Source: Arenibacter troitsensis (GTDB lineage Bacteria; Bacteroidota; Bacteroidia; Flavobacteriales; Flavobacteriaceae). From it: 64,000 bases of DNA. Positions within the stretch are counted from its first letter, which is position 1, and the number at the start of each line of letters is the position of its first letter. Position numbers and translations under genes: made by a program. The stretch lies in the NCBI RefSeq assembly GCF_900177645.1, contig NZ_FXAO01000001.1, positions 520,492-584,491 on the forward strand, written 5' to 3'. Below are positions 8,398 through 16,842 of the stretch, in pieces. The notes below the pieces were generated by a model. It ran no database searches. It was not told where the DNA came from and worked only from the letters and a program-made list of their open reading frames with translations.

Positions 8398-9681
8398 TTA
8401 TTCTACTGATTTTATATTCTTTGCGAAATAATAGATAGATCCTACGCCAAGAGGAACAAAAATGGCTATGGCCACAAAAATGGGTGTATAGGAAACCTTT
8501 GCAATTACCGGAACCAAAAAGTTCATGATAATTACGGAAAATACGCCTACCATACCACCTAGACCAGCCAATGAACCTACAGATTTACCACTAAAGAAGT
8601 CGCTTGGTAGGGTTTGGATGTTTCCAATGGCAAACTGAAATCCGAATAGTACAATAAATACTATTGCCACAAATTTTTCTGGAGTATCAGCAAGCAATAT
8701 AGTGGCAATAAGTCCTAAGACCATAATGACTCCACCAATAAAAATGGTAGTTTTCCTACCCTTATTTATTGAATTTGTTTTCGCAATAATAACTCCAGAA
8801 ACGTATCCACCTGCAATACTTCCTATAGCTGCACCTACGTAAGGAACCCAGGCAAACATTCCCACTTCTTTTACATTAAAGCCATACACGTCAAATAAAT
8901 AAATGGGCATCCAGCCTACAAATAGCCACCAGATTGGTTCCAGAAAAAACCTACTTGCCACGATGGCCCAAGATTCCTTATAAGAAAGTATTTCTTTAAG
9001 GCTAAGTCCCTTTTGGTCTTCAGTGGCATTTTGATCGGCTATACTCTGTCCTTCGGAAATAAATTTTTGTTCTTCTTCTGTTATCCAAGGATGCTTTTTT
9101 GGTCCCGCTTTATTGATTAACAGCCAAGGAATAATCCATATTAGTCCTATGGCCCCTACTATTATAAACGTAACTTCCCAACCATAGGCCACAAAAAGAA
9201 GGGCTATTAGTGGTGGTGCTATAACGGAGCCAATGGAGGCACCGGCATTAAACAACCCTTGGGCTATGGCCCGTTCTTTTATTGGAAACCATTCTGCATT
9301 ACTTTTAACGGCACCTGGCCAGTTACCTGCTTCTGATAATCCTAAGGTAGTTCTGAAAAATGCCAAAGAGAAAAAGCCCCTTACGGTGGAGTGCAATAAG
9401 GTGGATAAACTCCAAATACCAATGCTTATTACGTATCCAATCCTTGTGCCGACTTTATCGAAGAGTTTGCCCGAGAATAATTGACCTAGGGCATAAGCTA
9501 CCATAAATATGTTTAGGATGTAACTATAGTGATCTTTGGTTAGGCCCAAAGAATGCGATATGGAGCCTTCAACATTCTCATTGCCCCACATAATGGACAA
9601 AGCACTTCTGTCTATATAATTAATAACAGTTGCTAAAAAGATAAGACCGATAATGAACCAACGTAATCCTTTAATTTTCAT
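8398..9681 (-). CDS. MFS transporter, hexuronate-type (ACS family)
   Basis: 427 residues with 12 predicted membrane segments in two halves and a long central loop rich in Lys/Glu. The start RWFIIGLIFLATVINYIDR, the GxLxDKxGxR-type loop (SGKLFDKVGTRIG) and TLGLSEAGNWPGA are hallmarks of the anion:cation symporter branch that includes ExuT and galactarate/hexuronate permeases. It should import monomeric uronates or DEH across the inner membrane. First gene of an operon with the SDR (gap 30 nt). Its upstream region (9682-9918) shows one TTTGGTTT half-site near 9692 but no full operator of the type seen at four other promoters here. Confidence 0.87.
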   Translation of the reverse strand: MKIKGLRWFIIGLIFLATVINYIDRSALSIMWGNENVEGSISHSLGLTKDHYSYILNIFMVAYALGQLFSGKLFDKVGTRIGYVISIGIWSLSTLLHSTVRGFFSLAFFRTTLGLSEAGNWPGAVKSNAEWFPIKERAIAQGLFNAGASIGSVIAPPLIALLFVAYGWEVTFIIVGAIGLIWIIPWLLINKAGPKKHPWITEEEQKFISEGQSIADQNATEDQKGLSLKEILSYKESWAIVASRFFLEPIWWLFVGWMPIYLFDVYGFNVKEVGMFAWVPYVGAAIGSIAGGYVSGVIIAKTNSINKGRKTTIFIGGVIMVLGLIATILLADTPEKFVAIVFIVLFGFQFAIGNIQTLPSDFFSGKSVGSLAGLGGMVGVFSVIIMNFLVPVIAKVSYTPIFVAIAIFVPLGVGSIYYFAKNIKSVE

Positions 9682-9918
9682 AGTATTTTGCTTTGGTTTG
9701 TATTGTTGTTGCTAAGTCATTTATAGGCTATAGAAAGTAAGCGGACGAAATATCCGTGCTATTATAATACTGGAATTATAGCTGAAAATTTTGGGAGTAT
9801 TTAAATTGTAATTTTAAATATCACTCTATTCCATGGTATTGATCCTAGTATTATTTCCCTTCAGATTATTTTTTATAAAGCGATAAAAGTGTGCGATTTT
9901 ATCCCTTGGTAATTTTTC

Positions 9919-10626
9919 TTAATCTTTAATGTTATAACAATATTGATATAGCATTTTAAAATGTACTTTCATTTTTTCCTTTGCCAATTGGGGGTCCTGT
10001 TTCTTTATCGCTTCATAAATATCCCTGTGCTCCTGAATTCCTATAAATGCTATATTCTTGTCGCAAACGTGATATTTGGTAAAGTTGGTAATGATCTCCG
10101 GTGTAATAGTCAGCATGAATGTATTTATGGTACTATTCCCACTTGCTTTTGCTATGGCCAAATGGAACAAAAGATCTTCCTGCACCGCATCTTCCCCGCT
10201 CATTACTTTTGTGGCATAAGCCTCCAATGCCTCCTCTATTTCTTTTAATTCTTCCTTGGATCTTCTCAAAGCTGCCAATCTAACGGTTTTTAGCTCCAAT
10301 AGTATCCTTGTCTCTACCAAGGATTTGAAATCTGGCTTTTCTAACCTTAAAATATCGCTGATCATACCATTCAATGCCACAGAACCAATATCGGCTACGA
10401 ACGTACCGCTCTGCGGCTTTGACTTTAACAGGCCATAGAACTCCAAGGTCTGAATGGCTTCCCTTACACTACTTCTGCTCACTCCAAAATTTTCGGAGAG
10501 CTTTCTTTCCGAAGGTAATTTGTCCCCTGGTTCCAGGTTCTTGTAATTTATATAATCCCTGATCTTGGATATAATTTCTTTCTGAATTGCGTCGTTTTCG
10601 TTTTTCGGGAGAATTTCTATTTTCAT
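9919..10626 (-). CDS. GntR/FadR-type transcriptional regulator of the alginate locus
   Basis: 235 residues: an N-terminal winged helix of GntR type (KISKIRDYINYKNLEPGDKLPSE is split here as LEPGDKLPSERKLSENFGV and SRSSVREAIQTLEFYGL) followed by a helical FCD ligand-binding domain (VETRILLELKTVRLAALR, LLFHLAIAKASGNS). Such proteins usually repress sugar-acid genes and are released by a metabolite. The start is the ATG at 10626. A longer frame reaches an ATG at 10683, but that extension would translate the operator at 10649-10674, so the operator decides the start. Its own promoter carries the shared TGGTNNACCA operator, which suggests autoregulation. AusR of Zobellia galactanivorans is a GntR repressor with the same role. 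Confidence 0.85.
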   Translation of the reverse strand: MKIEILPKNENDAIQKEIISKIRDYINYKNLEPGDKLPSERKLSENFGVSRSSVREAIQTLEFYGLLKSKPQSGTFVADIGSVALNGMISDILRLEKPDFKSLVETRILLELKTVRLAALRRSKEELKEIEEALEAYATKVMSGEDAVQEDLLFHLAIAKASGNSTINTFMLTITPEIITNFTKYHVCDKNIAFIGIQEHRDIYEAIKKQDPQLAKEKMKVHFKMLYQYCYNIKD

Positions 10627-10648
10627 GCTAATCTTGTTATTTCTTAAA

Positions 10649-10678
10649 TTGGTTAACCAGATTGGTTTTTCAAATTTA
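10649..10678 (-). promoter_or_regulatory. gntR promoter with overlapping operator
   Basis: On the minus strand TAAATTTG (10671-10678) is the -7 box; its TTTG runs into the operator (10649-10674). The operator has one exact core TGGTTAACCA (10650-10659) and, 13 bp on, a degenerate second core TGGTTTTTCA. It lies 23 nt upstream of the ATG at 10626. The same arrangement is found at 15891, 19514 and 22330. The -33 region (10698-10701) is only T-rich. Confidence 0.75.
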
Positions 10679-10750
10679 GGCATAAAACGCAATTGAGAAA
10701 AATATAACTCACTTATAATTCCTGCCTTCTTGCATTAAAGTTACTTTTTT

Positions 10751-10784
10751 AAAAAAAATTACTGGCCTGACATCAAGCCAGTAA
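10751..10784 (-). terminator. Terminator of the susC-susD operon
   Basis: On the minus strand TTACTGGC..GCCAGTAA forms an 8-bp stem with a 10-nt loop, followed by eight T. It is about 260 nt beyond the susD stop, so the operon carries an unusually long 3' tail. Confidence 0.8.
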
Positions 10785-11042
10785 ATTTCAAAAACAAAAC
10801 TAACTAAACTACTAGTCCTTTAGGGTGTGGTCCCCAGTATGGATATGGATTTATACCTTGAACTTTTGAAGGTTCTTTTTCCAATTCATAAAACCACGAC
10901 CCGACAAATACTTTTTAGTCCTTGGTCTAAAGATAATTTGTTGCTCTGGAAGTAATTGCTACAAGCACTGCCTAACTACAAATTTTCAGATTTAGACCTT
11001 TGGTATATAGGGCATGTTTTACCCTTGTACCGGAACTTTTAA
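10785..11042 (-). other. 3' region of the susCD transcript with an ATG-less protein-like segment
   Basis: Between the susD stop and the terminator a minus-strand frame is open from 10914 to a TAG at 10804-10806. It encodes 36 residues including FYELEKEPSKVQG and NPYPYWGPHPKGL, which look like the C-terminus of a real protein (aromatic, Pro/Gly-rich, well-balanced). It has no ATG and is preceded by an in-frame TAA at 10915-10917. It may be the remnant of a third, decayed gene of the operon. I do not recognise the family. Confidence 0.3.
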
Positions 11043-12377
11043 TTAATAACCATCGTTTTGGGTAATAATTCCGTCGCTAGCAAGAATTTCCGAGTTTGGT
11101 ATTGGAAACACATGATAATTACTACTAATGGTTTGTCCCATTTCTGCATCTACTGTACCCGTTCTTACCAAATCGAACCATCTATGTCCTTCAAGGGCCA
11201 ATTCCACTCTTCTTTCGTCAGCAATTGCTTGTCTAACGTCTGCTTGCGAACTTATTGTTCCGGTTAAACTATTTAAACCCGCTCTGGTTCTTATGGGATC
11301 CAGTAATGGAAGTACAGTTGTTGCAGGAGCGCTATTTTCATTCAATGCTTCGGCGTACATTAGAATAACATCGGATAACCTCATTTCTATAAAGTCCTGG
11401 TCAAGAGCTCCGGTATATTTCTTACTACCATTCATATTATCGGTATCAATAGTAAGTGCCTTTCTTAAATCCGTACCTCCACCACCAGCACTACTGGCGT
11501 CAAAAGCGGCAATTAAGCGTGGATCTAGAGGCGTAAGCGATTTTGTATCGGCCCCGCTAAACCATCCTACAAAGGTAGTTTGTGATCCATAGGCATTTGG
11601 AACTGAAGTTGATAATTGGGTTGCGAAAATGATTTCTGAATTACCATCTACCACAACGTTGGCAAAGTCGCTTTCCAAACTAATCCCTGCAGCGGCTGCA
11701 CCGTTGACAACAGCAGCAAGCGTTGTTGCAGCTTCGGGGAAATTACCTCTGTATAGATATACTTTTCCGAGAAAGGCTTGAGCCGCTATTTTGGACGCAC
11801 GTCCGCTTGACAATCCAGAATTGTCCAAACCGGCTATTGCTGCCTGAAAGTCAGGTATGATTACGTTATTGTACACGTCGGCAGCCGGTTGTCTTGTTAA
11901 AATGGACAAATCCGATGGACTGGGGGAAGGAGATAAATTCACTGTGACATCTCCAAAAACCATCACCAATTTAAAGTAGGACAAAGCTCTTAGGAATTTG
12001 GCCTCAGCAATCTCAGTGGCATCGGTTGAATTATCAATAACATTATTGGCACTTAAGATGGCTTTGTACATATTGCTATAGAATGGTCTAAAAAATTGTT
12101 CAACCAAATCTAAACCTCCTAAATCTGCGTTGTAGGTGTCAAATGACGTATACGGGCTTTCTAACATCAACATATTGTCTGCCCTAAAGTCGCCCATCAC
12201 ACCCATTGGGGTTGAACCACCGGTCTGATAGTGATACGCTGCGTTCAAAACGGGTCCAAATTCCTCCAAAGCACTGGATTCAAGTAATAAGGGTGGTGTT
12301 TGATCCAAATCGTTATCACATGCTGTTAGGATCAACACGGACACTATTGCTAGATATATAGTTTTCATTTTTTTCAT
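11043..12377 (-). CDS. SusD-like surface glycan-binding lipoprotein
   Basis: 444 residues. A lipoprotein signal ends in VLILTAC with the acylated Cys at residue 20, followed by the acidic DNDLDQ stretch often seen in exported flavobacterial lipoproteins. The TPR-like SusD fold is indicated by AEAKFLRALSYFKLV, IAAQAFLGKVYLYRGN, and the C-terminal RAGL..ADERRVELALEGHRWFDLVRTG signature of SusD/RagB. It should sit on the cell surface as the lid of the SusC transporter and bind alginate oligosaccharides. It begins 10 nt after the susC stop, in one operon. The sequence is shorter than many SusD proteins (500-550 residues). ATG at 12377. Confidence 0.93.
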   Translation of the reverse strand: MKKMKTIYLAIVSVLILTACDNDLDQTPPLLLESSALEEFGPVLNAAYHYQTGGSTPMGVMGDFRADNMLMLESPYTSFDTYNADLGGLDLVEQFFRPFYSNMYKAILSANNVIDNSTDATEIAEAKFLRALSYFKLVMVFGDVTVNLSPSPSPSDLSILTRQPAADVYNNVIIPDFQAAIAGLDNSGLSSGRASKIAAQAFLGKVYLYRGNFPEAATTLAAVVNGAAAAGISLESDFANVVVDGNSEIIFATQLSTSVPNAYGSQTTFVGWFSGADTKSLTPLDPRLIAAFDASSAGGGGTDLRKALTIDTDNMNGSKKYTGALDQDFIEMRLSDVILMYAEALNENSAPATTVLPLLDPIRTRAGLNSLTGTISSQADVRQAIADERRVELALEGHRWFDLVRTGTVDAEMGQTISSNYHVFPIPNSEILASDGIITQNDGY

Positions 12378-12387
12378 GATTTCTTAA

Positions 12388-15300
12388 TTAAAAATTTACA
12401 TTAACACCCAAAGTAAAACTTCTTACGATAGGGCTCGCACCTTCTTGGTATCCGTAGGTGGTTGGGCCCGCATAACCTGTATTTTCGATCTCTACACCTT
12501 CAGGGTTATAGGACGTATAATCATCTGCCATTATGTACAACAAATTGGTAGCTGCAAGATATATTCTCATAGAACTTAGGCCTATTTTGTCCGTTAAATC
12601 CGAATTAAGGGTATACCCTAGGGTTATGTTTCTCAATGCAGCATAAGAAGCATCTTGAATCCCTGAACCATGTGCATTTCTGGTCTCCTGATAGAATTTG
12701 CCACTGGCATCGGCAATACCGTCATTATTGGCATCAAAACTGGACTTTAATCTACCTCCAAATTGTGATTTCCAGTAGATTGGGTCAATATTGTAAAGTT
12801 CTGCTCCTTGAGATCCTTGCAATTGGAACGAAAAATCAAAATCCTTGAAGTTCATTGAACTTGAAAGTCCCCAATAAAAATCGGGCGTAGCGGATCCTAA
12901 TTTTACGTAATCACCTTCGTAGGTAATTTCACCATCTCCGTTCTGGTCAACAACATACCATTCCGAACTGCCAAATCCAATGCCTCTGGATGGATCTGAC
13001 ATATGAATGGTTTCAACCTCACCGGTTACTTCATACCCCCACATTTCTCCAATTTCACCTCCTACATAGTTTCTAAATTCAGGACCTCTACCACTTGGTC
13101 CGCCGTAAATCTGCCTAGGCAGTTCGGTCAATTCACCTAGATTGGTAATTTCTGATTCCACCGTTGATAAATTGGCATTGACATCCCAAGAGAAGTTTTG
13201 ACTGGTAACTATTTTTGCATTTAATTCAAACTCCAATCCTGAACTTGTTACATTACCACGATTAAGCTTTATAGCGGGTGTCCCAAGAACTTCGGAAACA
13301 CTTTGATTGATCAACATATCCTTAACATCGGAAGTATAGTAATCCACACTAAATCTAAGTCGGTTATTAACAAAACCTAAATCAACACCATAGTTTGTCT
13401 CTTTATTGGTTTGCCAAGTTAAGTCTGGGTTTGCTATATCTTCAGGAATTAGAAATCCTGTTCCGAAAGCTGTTGGCGAGGTACCTAAAATACTTAAGGA
13501 GTTGTATGAACCTAAGAAAGAAGCTGTACCTAAAGACCCCGTACTAAACCTAAGTTTAAATAGGCTAAACGCATCGGCATCTCCAAAAAAGGATTCATTG
13601 TGAATATTCCAACCCAAGGATAGTGCTGGGAATACTGCGTATTTTTCATTGGCTCCAAATCTTGAATCGCCATCCCTTCTAATGGAAGCTGATAGTAGAT
13701 AACGATCATCGAACGCATAGGCAATTCTTCCAAAAAAACCATTTCTTGACTGCGTCTCATCAACCTCATTGGTAATTACATCTGCAGGGTCGAAAAAATC
13801 ATAATTTAAGGGAAGGCCATATGGTACGTTGGATCCGTTGGATGTAATTCCCTTATAATAGGTGTTTACAAATTCCATACCTGCAACGGCAGAGATGTCA
13901 TGCTTGTCAGCAAGTACTTTTGCATAACTCAAAGTAGTTGTACTTAAAACGGTAGATTTTTTTAAATTGGAGATATCCAATTCAGTTTGATTGGAACGTT
14001 GTTGGCCATCCGTCAATATTCCGTGATACACGTAGGTCTGGGTATCTTCAAGATCCGCTCCGAAAACGGTTTTTAAATTCAGACCATCTATGATTTCATA
14101 TTGTAAATAAGAGCTCACATTCCCAAAATATGTCTTTTTCCATCTTTGTGAATTATCAAACTTAGCGGCTACACCTGCATCTCCTGTTCCACCAATACCG
14201 TTTTGGTTTCTACCGTATTGCCAATCGTGAACTACATCACCAGGTTTCAGATCATAGATACTAGTAGGATCTAGACCGATACCTCTATAATCCTGGTCAA
14301 ATGATCTGCCAATATTATTTCCAGTAAAACCGGAATCAAATAATGCCTGTCTATTACGATCCAATTGTTGAACGAAATCTATGGAGGCTTGTGTATGGTA
14401 AATAGGACTAATGCTATAGGCTCTCAAAAGATCTCTCATTTCCCAAGGAACAATATCTTGTTTGCCATAATAACCATTCATGCTCAATCCGGCCTTTAGT
14501 TTGGCACCCAAGTTGGCATCTAGGTTCATACGTCCGTTATATCTTTCATAACCTTGCCCTTTTACAATACCATCGGTTTTCAAGTAACCAAGTGAAGCAA
14601 AGGCTTTTATGTTTTCAGACCCTCCGCTTACACTGAAATCGTGATTGGTTGTGCTACCATTTTTGAAAAGCCAATCTTCTACACTTACTACATCGGGCGC
14701 ATTGGCGTATGCATCCAATCTGTATTGTAATAAACCTGGGTCGGTTTCGGAAAGATCATAAGCACTAGTTTGTAGCTCGCTGGCCCATTCCCCTGCAGTC
14801 TTAAGCATTTCGATGTCCTTAACATACTTGCTAGAAGTACTTGCATATGAATTGTAATTAAAATTAACTTTTCCTGCTTTTCCTTTTTTGGTAGTTACCA
14901 AAATAACACCATTGGCACCCAAAGATCCATAAATAGCAGCGGAAGCGGCATCCTTTAAAACCTCCAGGCTTTCTATATCGTTGGGGTTAACGGTTGCCAG
15001 ATTACCTGAAATTGGATACCCATCCACTACAATTAATGGACCTGAGTCACCCGAAACAGATGAAGCAGCCCTAATTTGGATTTTTGGATCCGCACCGGGC
15101 TCTCCACTTTGATTTTGAATCCTCACCCCGGATAATTTACCTGCCAGAGCATCATCCACACGGGCTACTTGCACTGCAGCAACCTCATCTCCGCCTACTT
15201 TGGCTACGGCTCCGGTAAGATGTGATTTTTTTACAGTACCATAACCAACTACTACAACCTCATCTAGCTGGCTTGCGTCTTCTTGGAGGGTGATATTCAA

Positions 15301-15570
15301 TTGCTCTTGATTTGTAATGGTTATGGATTGGGTAACAAATCCCAAGGACGAAAACTGTAGTACGTCCCCATTTTTTACCATAATTTGGTAATTTCCATCA
15401 AAGTCTGTTGCCGTACCGGTAGTAGTATTGGCAATAATTACATTCACTCCAGGTACTGGGACCTTGGCAGCATCCGTTACCGTTCCGGACAGCATACGTC
15501 CATCCTGGGCGAACAGTGCAATATTGAATAACAATACTACTGTTAGAATTAAATTAGTTTTGAATTTCAT
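12388..15570 (-). CDS. SusC/RagA-type TonB-linked outer membrane transporter
   Basis: 1060 residues. After the signal peptide (ending ALFAQ) comes a carboxypeptidase-regulatory-like domain (GTVTDAAKVPVPGVNVIIAN, roughly residues 28-100). A TonB-box-like DEVVVVGYGTVKKSHLTGAV precedes the plug with PLIVVDGYPI and DIESLEVLKDAASAAIYGS, the SusC/RagA signature. The rest is the 22-strand barrel, ending in TLGVNVNF. It imports oligosaccharides using TonB energy; the surrounding PL7/PL6 genes indicate alginate oligomers. Encoded just upstream of susD. Its promoter carries the richest operator of the locus (15891-15930), and the leader is about 350 nt long. Confidence 0.95.
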   Translation of the reverse strand: MKFKTNLILTVVLLFNIALFAQDGRMLSGTVTDAAKVPVPGVNVIIANTTTGTATDFDGNYQIMVKNGDVLQFSSLGFVTQSITITNQEQLNITLQEDASQLDEVVVVGYGTVKKSHLTGAVAKVGGDEVAAVQVARVDDALAGKLSGVRIQNQSGEPGADPKIQIRAASSVSGDSGPLIVVDGYPISGNLATVNPNDIESLEVLKDAASAAIYGSLGANGVILVTTKKGKAGKVNFNYNSYASTSSKYVKDIEMLKTAGEWASELQTSAYDLSETDPGLLQYRLDAYANAPDVVSVEDWLFKNGSTTNHDFSVSGGSENIKAFASLGYLKTDGIVKGQGYERYNGRMNLDANLGAKLKAGLSMNGYYGKQDIVPWEMRDLLRAYSISPIYHTQASIDFVQQLDRNRQALFDSGFTGNNIGRSFDQDYRGIGLDPTSIYDLKPGDVVHDWQYGRNQNGIGGTGDAGVAAKFDNSQRWKKTYFGNVSSYLQYEIIDGLNLKTVFGADLEDTQTYVYHGILTDGQQRSNQTELDISNLKKSTVLSTTTLSYAKVLADKHDISAVAGMEFVNTYYKGITSNGSNVPYGLPLNYDFFDPADVITNEVDETQSRNGFFGRIAYAFDDRYLLSASIRRDGDSRFGANEKYAVFPALSLGWNIHNESFFGDADAFSLFKLRFSTGSLGTASFLGSYNSLSILGTSPTAFGTGFLIPEDIANPDLTWQTNKETNYGVDLGFVNNRLRFSVDYYTSDVKDMLINQSVSEVLGTPAIKLNRGNVTSSGLEFELNAKIVTSQNFSWDVNANLSTVESEITNLGELTELPRQIYGGPSGRGPEFRNYVGGEIGEMWGYEVTGEVETIHMSDPSRGIGFGSSEWYVVDQNGDGEITYEGDYVKLGSATPDFYWGLSSSMNFKDFDFSFQLQGSQGAELYNIDPIYWKSQFGGRLKSSFDANNDGIADASGKFYQETRNAHGSGIQDASYAALRNITLGYTLNSDLTDKIGLSSMRIYLAATNLLYIMADDYTSYNPEGVEIENTGYAGPTTYGYQEGASPIVRSFTLGVNVNF

Positions 15571-15634
15571 TAGTGATTTAATTAAGTTAGTAACAATTGA
15601 TTATTTATGGCTCAAATGCCATTGGTTTCTACAA

Positions 15635-15650
15635 TGTGATATTGTTCACA
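15635..15650. promoter_or_regulatory. CRP-like palindrome in the susC leader
   Basis: TGTGATATTGTTCACA is an exact TGTGA-N6-TCACA palindrome, the half-site pattern of CRP/FNR-type regulators. It is 65-80 nt upstream of the susC ATG and well downstream of the predicted start of transcription. It could be a DNA site for a Crp/Fnr-family protein or simply an RNA hairpin in the leader. Confidence 0.4.
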
Positions 15651-15786
15651 TTTAATCCTTCAACTTACTTAAACACTTGGCTGCACTAATATTTAATGAA
15701 ATTGCTTATTTTTGCAGTAAATATGTTTATAGTAATATTTGCATGTTTTGGTATTACTTCCCTTCAGAATGAAGTAATCTTTTTAC

Positions 15787-15824
15787 AAAAGGATGGGTGT
15801 GCGCCCGTCCTTTTTTTTTTTTTT
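15787..15824 (+). terminator. Plus-strand intrinsic terminator inside the susC leader (opposite strand)
   Basis: AAAAGGATGGG pairs with CCCGTCCTTTT (one G-U pair, 6-nt loop) and is followed by 14 T in total. It is oriented against susC, and no plus-strand gene ends here. A second hairpin, ATTACTTC..GAAGTAAT (15753-15778), lies just upstream, and a possible -7 box TATTTTTG is at 15707-15714 without a good -33. A short antisense RNA is possible. Confidence 0.65.
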
Positions 15825-15890
15825 GGTCAAATCCTATGGTTTATTTTCGAGAATTTTTCTGTTGACATGGTTCTTTATTTTTTAGTTTCT

Positions 15891-15934
15891 TTTGGTAAAC
15901 CAAATTGGTTAACCAGTTTGGTTTACCAAATATA
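15891..15934 (-). promoter_or_regulatory. susC promoter with triple-core operator
   Basis: Three TGGTNNACCA cores at 15893-15902, 15906-15915 and 15919-15928, each 13 bp apart, form a nearly perfect 40-bp palindrome centred on GGTTAACC. On the minus strand the -7 box TATATTTG (15927-15934) shares its TTTG with the outer core. The predicted start of transcription near 15920 gives susC a leader of about 350 nt. Likely bound by the GntR regulator (inference). Confidence 0.78.
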
Positions 15935-15995
15935 TGTTATTTAATTGTTAATTAAAAATTTAATTGCAAATTTTGTATGTTAAATTTTTGGAGGT

Positions 15996-16021
15996 GATAA
16001 TTTAGGGGTGTATAAATTATC
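15996..16021 (-). terminator. Hairpin at the end of the PL7-kdgF-SDR operon
   Basis: GATAATTTA and TAAATTATC form a perfect 9-bp stem around an 8-nt loop, 21 nt after the SDR stop. There is no strong T-run behind it, so termination is likely but not certain. Confidence 0.45.
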
Positions 16022-16041
16022 AATTTCGCATTAAAGCTGTT

Positions 16042-16794
16042 TTATGAAAAGACAAGTCCGCCATTAATATCGATGTTTGCACCTGTAATAAATGATGTTT
16101 CGGATGAAGCCAGGCAAGCCACTGCATTTGCAATTTCGTCCGCCGAGCCTTCTCGACGTAGTGGGGTCATTCCCGCTACTTTCTCCCGTACCTCATCTGT
16201 AGTGAATGTATCGTGAAAGGTGGTGGCGATCATTCCGGGACAAAGGGCATTTACCCTAATATTTTTTGGGCCTACCTCCTTGGCCAGACCTCGTGTAAAG
16301 GTCATTATAGCTCCTTTTGAAGTTGCATAGGCTATAGATCCTCCGCCCCCACCGTCCCGACCGGCTTGGGAGGCTATATTTACTATAGAGGCCCCAGATT
16401 TCATATGGGGCAGCACTGCTTGTGTTACAAGAAAGGTAGAATTAAGATTTAATTTTATCACCTTGTCAAAAAAGGCTTCGTCCATCTCGGCTATTGTCTT
16501 CCTGGCCACTAGGCCACCGGTGTTGTTTACCAAGACGTCTATAGTTTCTCCATAGTTGCCAATGGTTTCCTTTATAAGTTTGTCTACTTCAGATTTCTTG
16601 GTCACATCCGCCTTGACAATTATTGCTTCGCCACCGGCCGATTTAATTGCGTTAAGAGTTTCTTTGGCATTTGCCTCGTTACTATAGTAATTTACTACAA
16701 CTTTGGCGCCTTCCTTGGCCAATTTTATGGAAATGGCCTTTCCAATATCCCTAGTGCCACCAGTAACAATGGCTATTTTTCCTTTTAAATTCAT
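16042..16794 (-). CDS. Short-chain dehydrogenase/reductase, candidate DEH reductase
   Basis: 250 residues, classical SDR of FabG type. Visible motifs: TGGTRDIG for cofactor binding, NNTGG, the catalytic YATSK with upstream IASQAG, and the C-terminal TGANIDINGG. Being co-transcribed with kdgF and the PL7 lyase (30-nt gap to kdgF), it is the stronger of the two candidates for the enzyme that reduces DEH to 2-keto-3-deoxygluconate. The start is taken as ATG 16794 (MNLKGKIAIVTGG), the usual distance before the nucleotide motif; an ATG at 16812 would add six residues. A glycine-rich GRDGGGGGS insertion precedes the catalytic Tyr. Confidence 0.85.
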   Translation of the reverse strand: MNLKGKIAIVTGGTRDIGKAISIKLAKEGAKVVVNYYSNEANAKETLNAIKSAGGEAIIVKADVTKKSEVDKLIKETIGNYGETIDVLVNNTGGLVARKTIAEMDEAFFDKVIKLNLNSTFLVTQAVLPHMKSGASIVNIASQAGRDGGGGGSIAYATSKGAIMTFTRGLAKEVGPKNIRVNALCPGMIATTFHDTFTTDEVREKVAGMTPLRREGSADEIANAVACLASSETSFITGANIDINGGLVFS

Positions 16795-16842
16795 ATGTGT
16801 AGTTTTTGACATAAAGTCTTCCCGAATAGGGTAGTATTTTAA

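Noticed and set aside
9682..9918. Full GntR operator before the MFS-SDR operon
   Set aside because: Only one TTTGGTTT half-site is present near 9692; no paired cores with 13-bp spacing.
15696..15944. Plus-strand 82-codon frame in the susC leader
   Set aside because: It reads through the terminator's T-run and the operator as coding; composition is Phe/Leu-rich noise.
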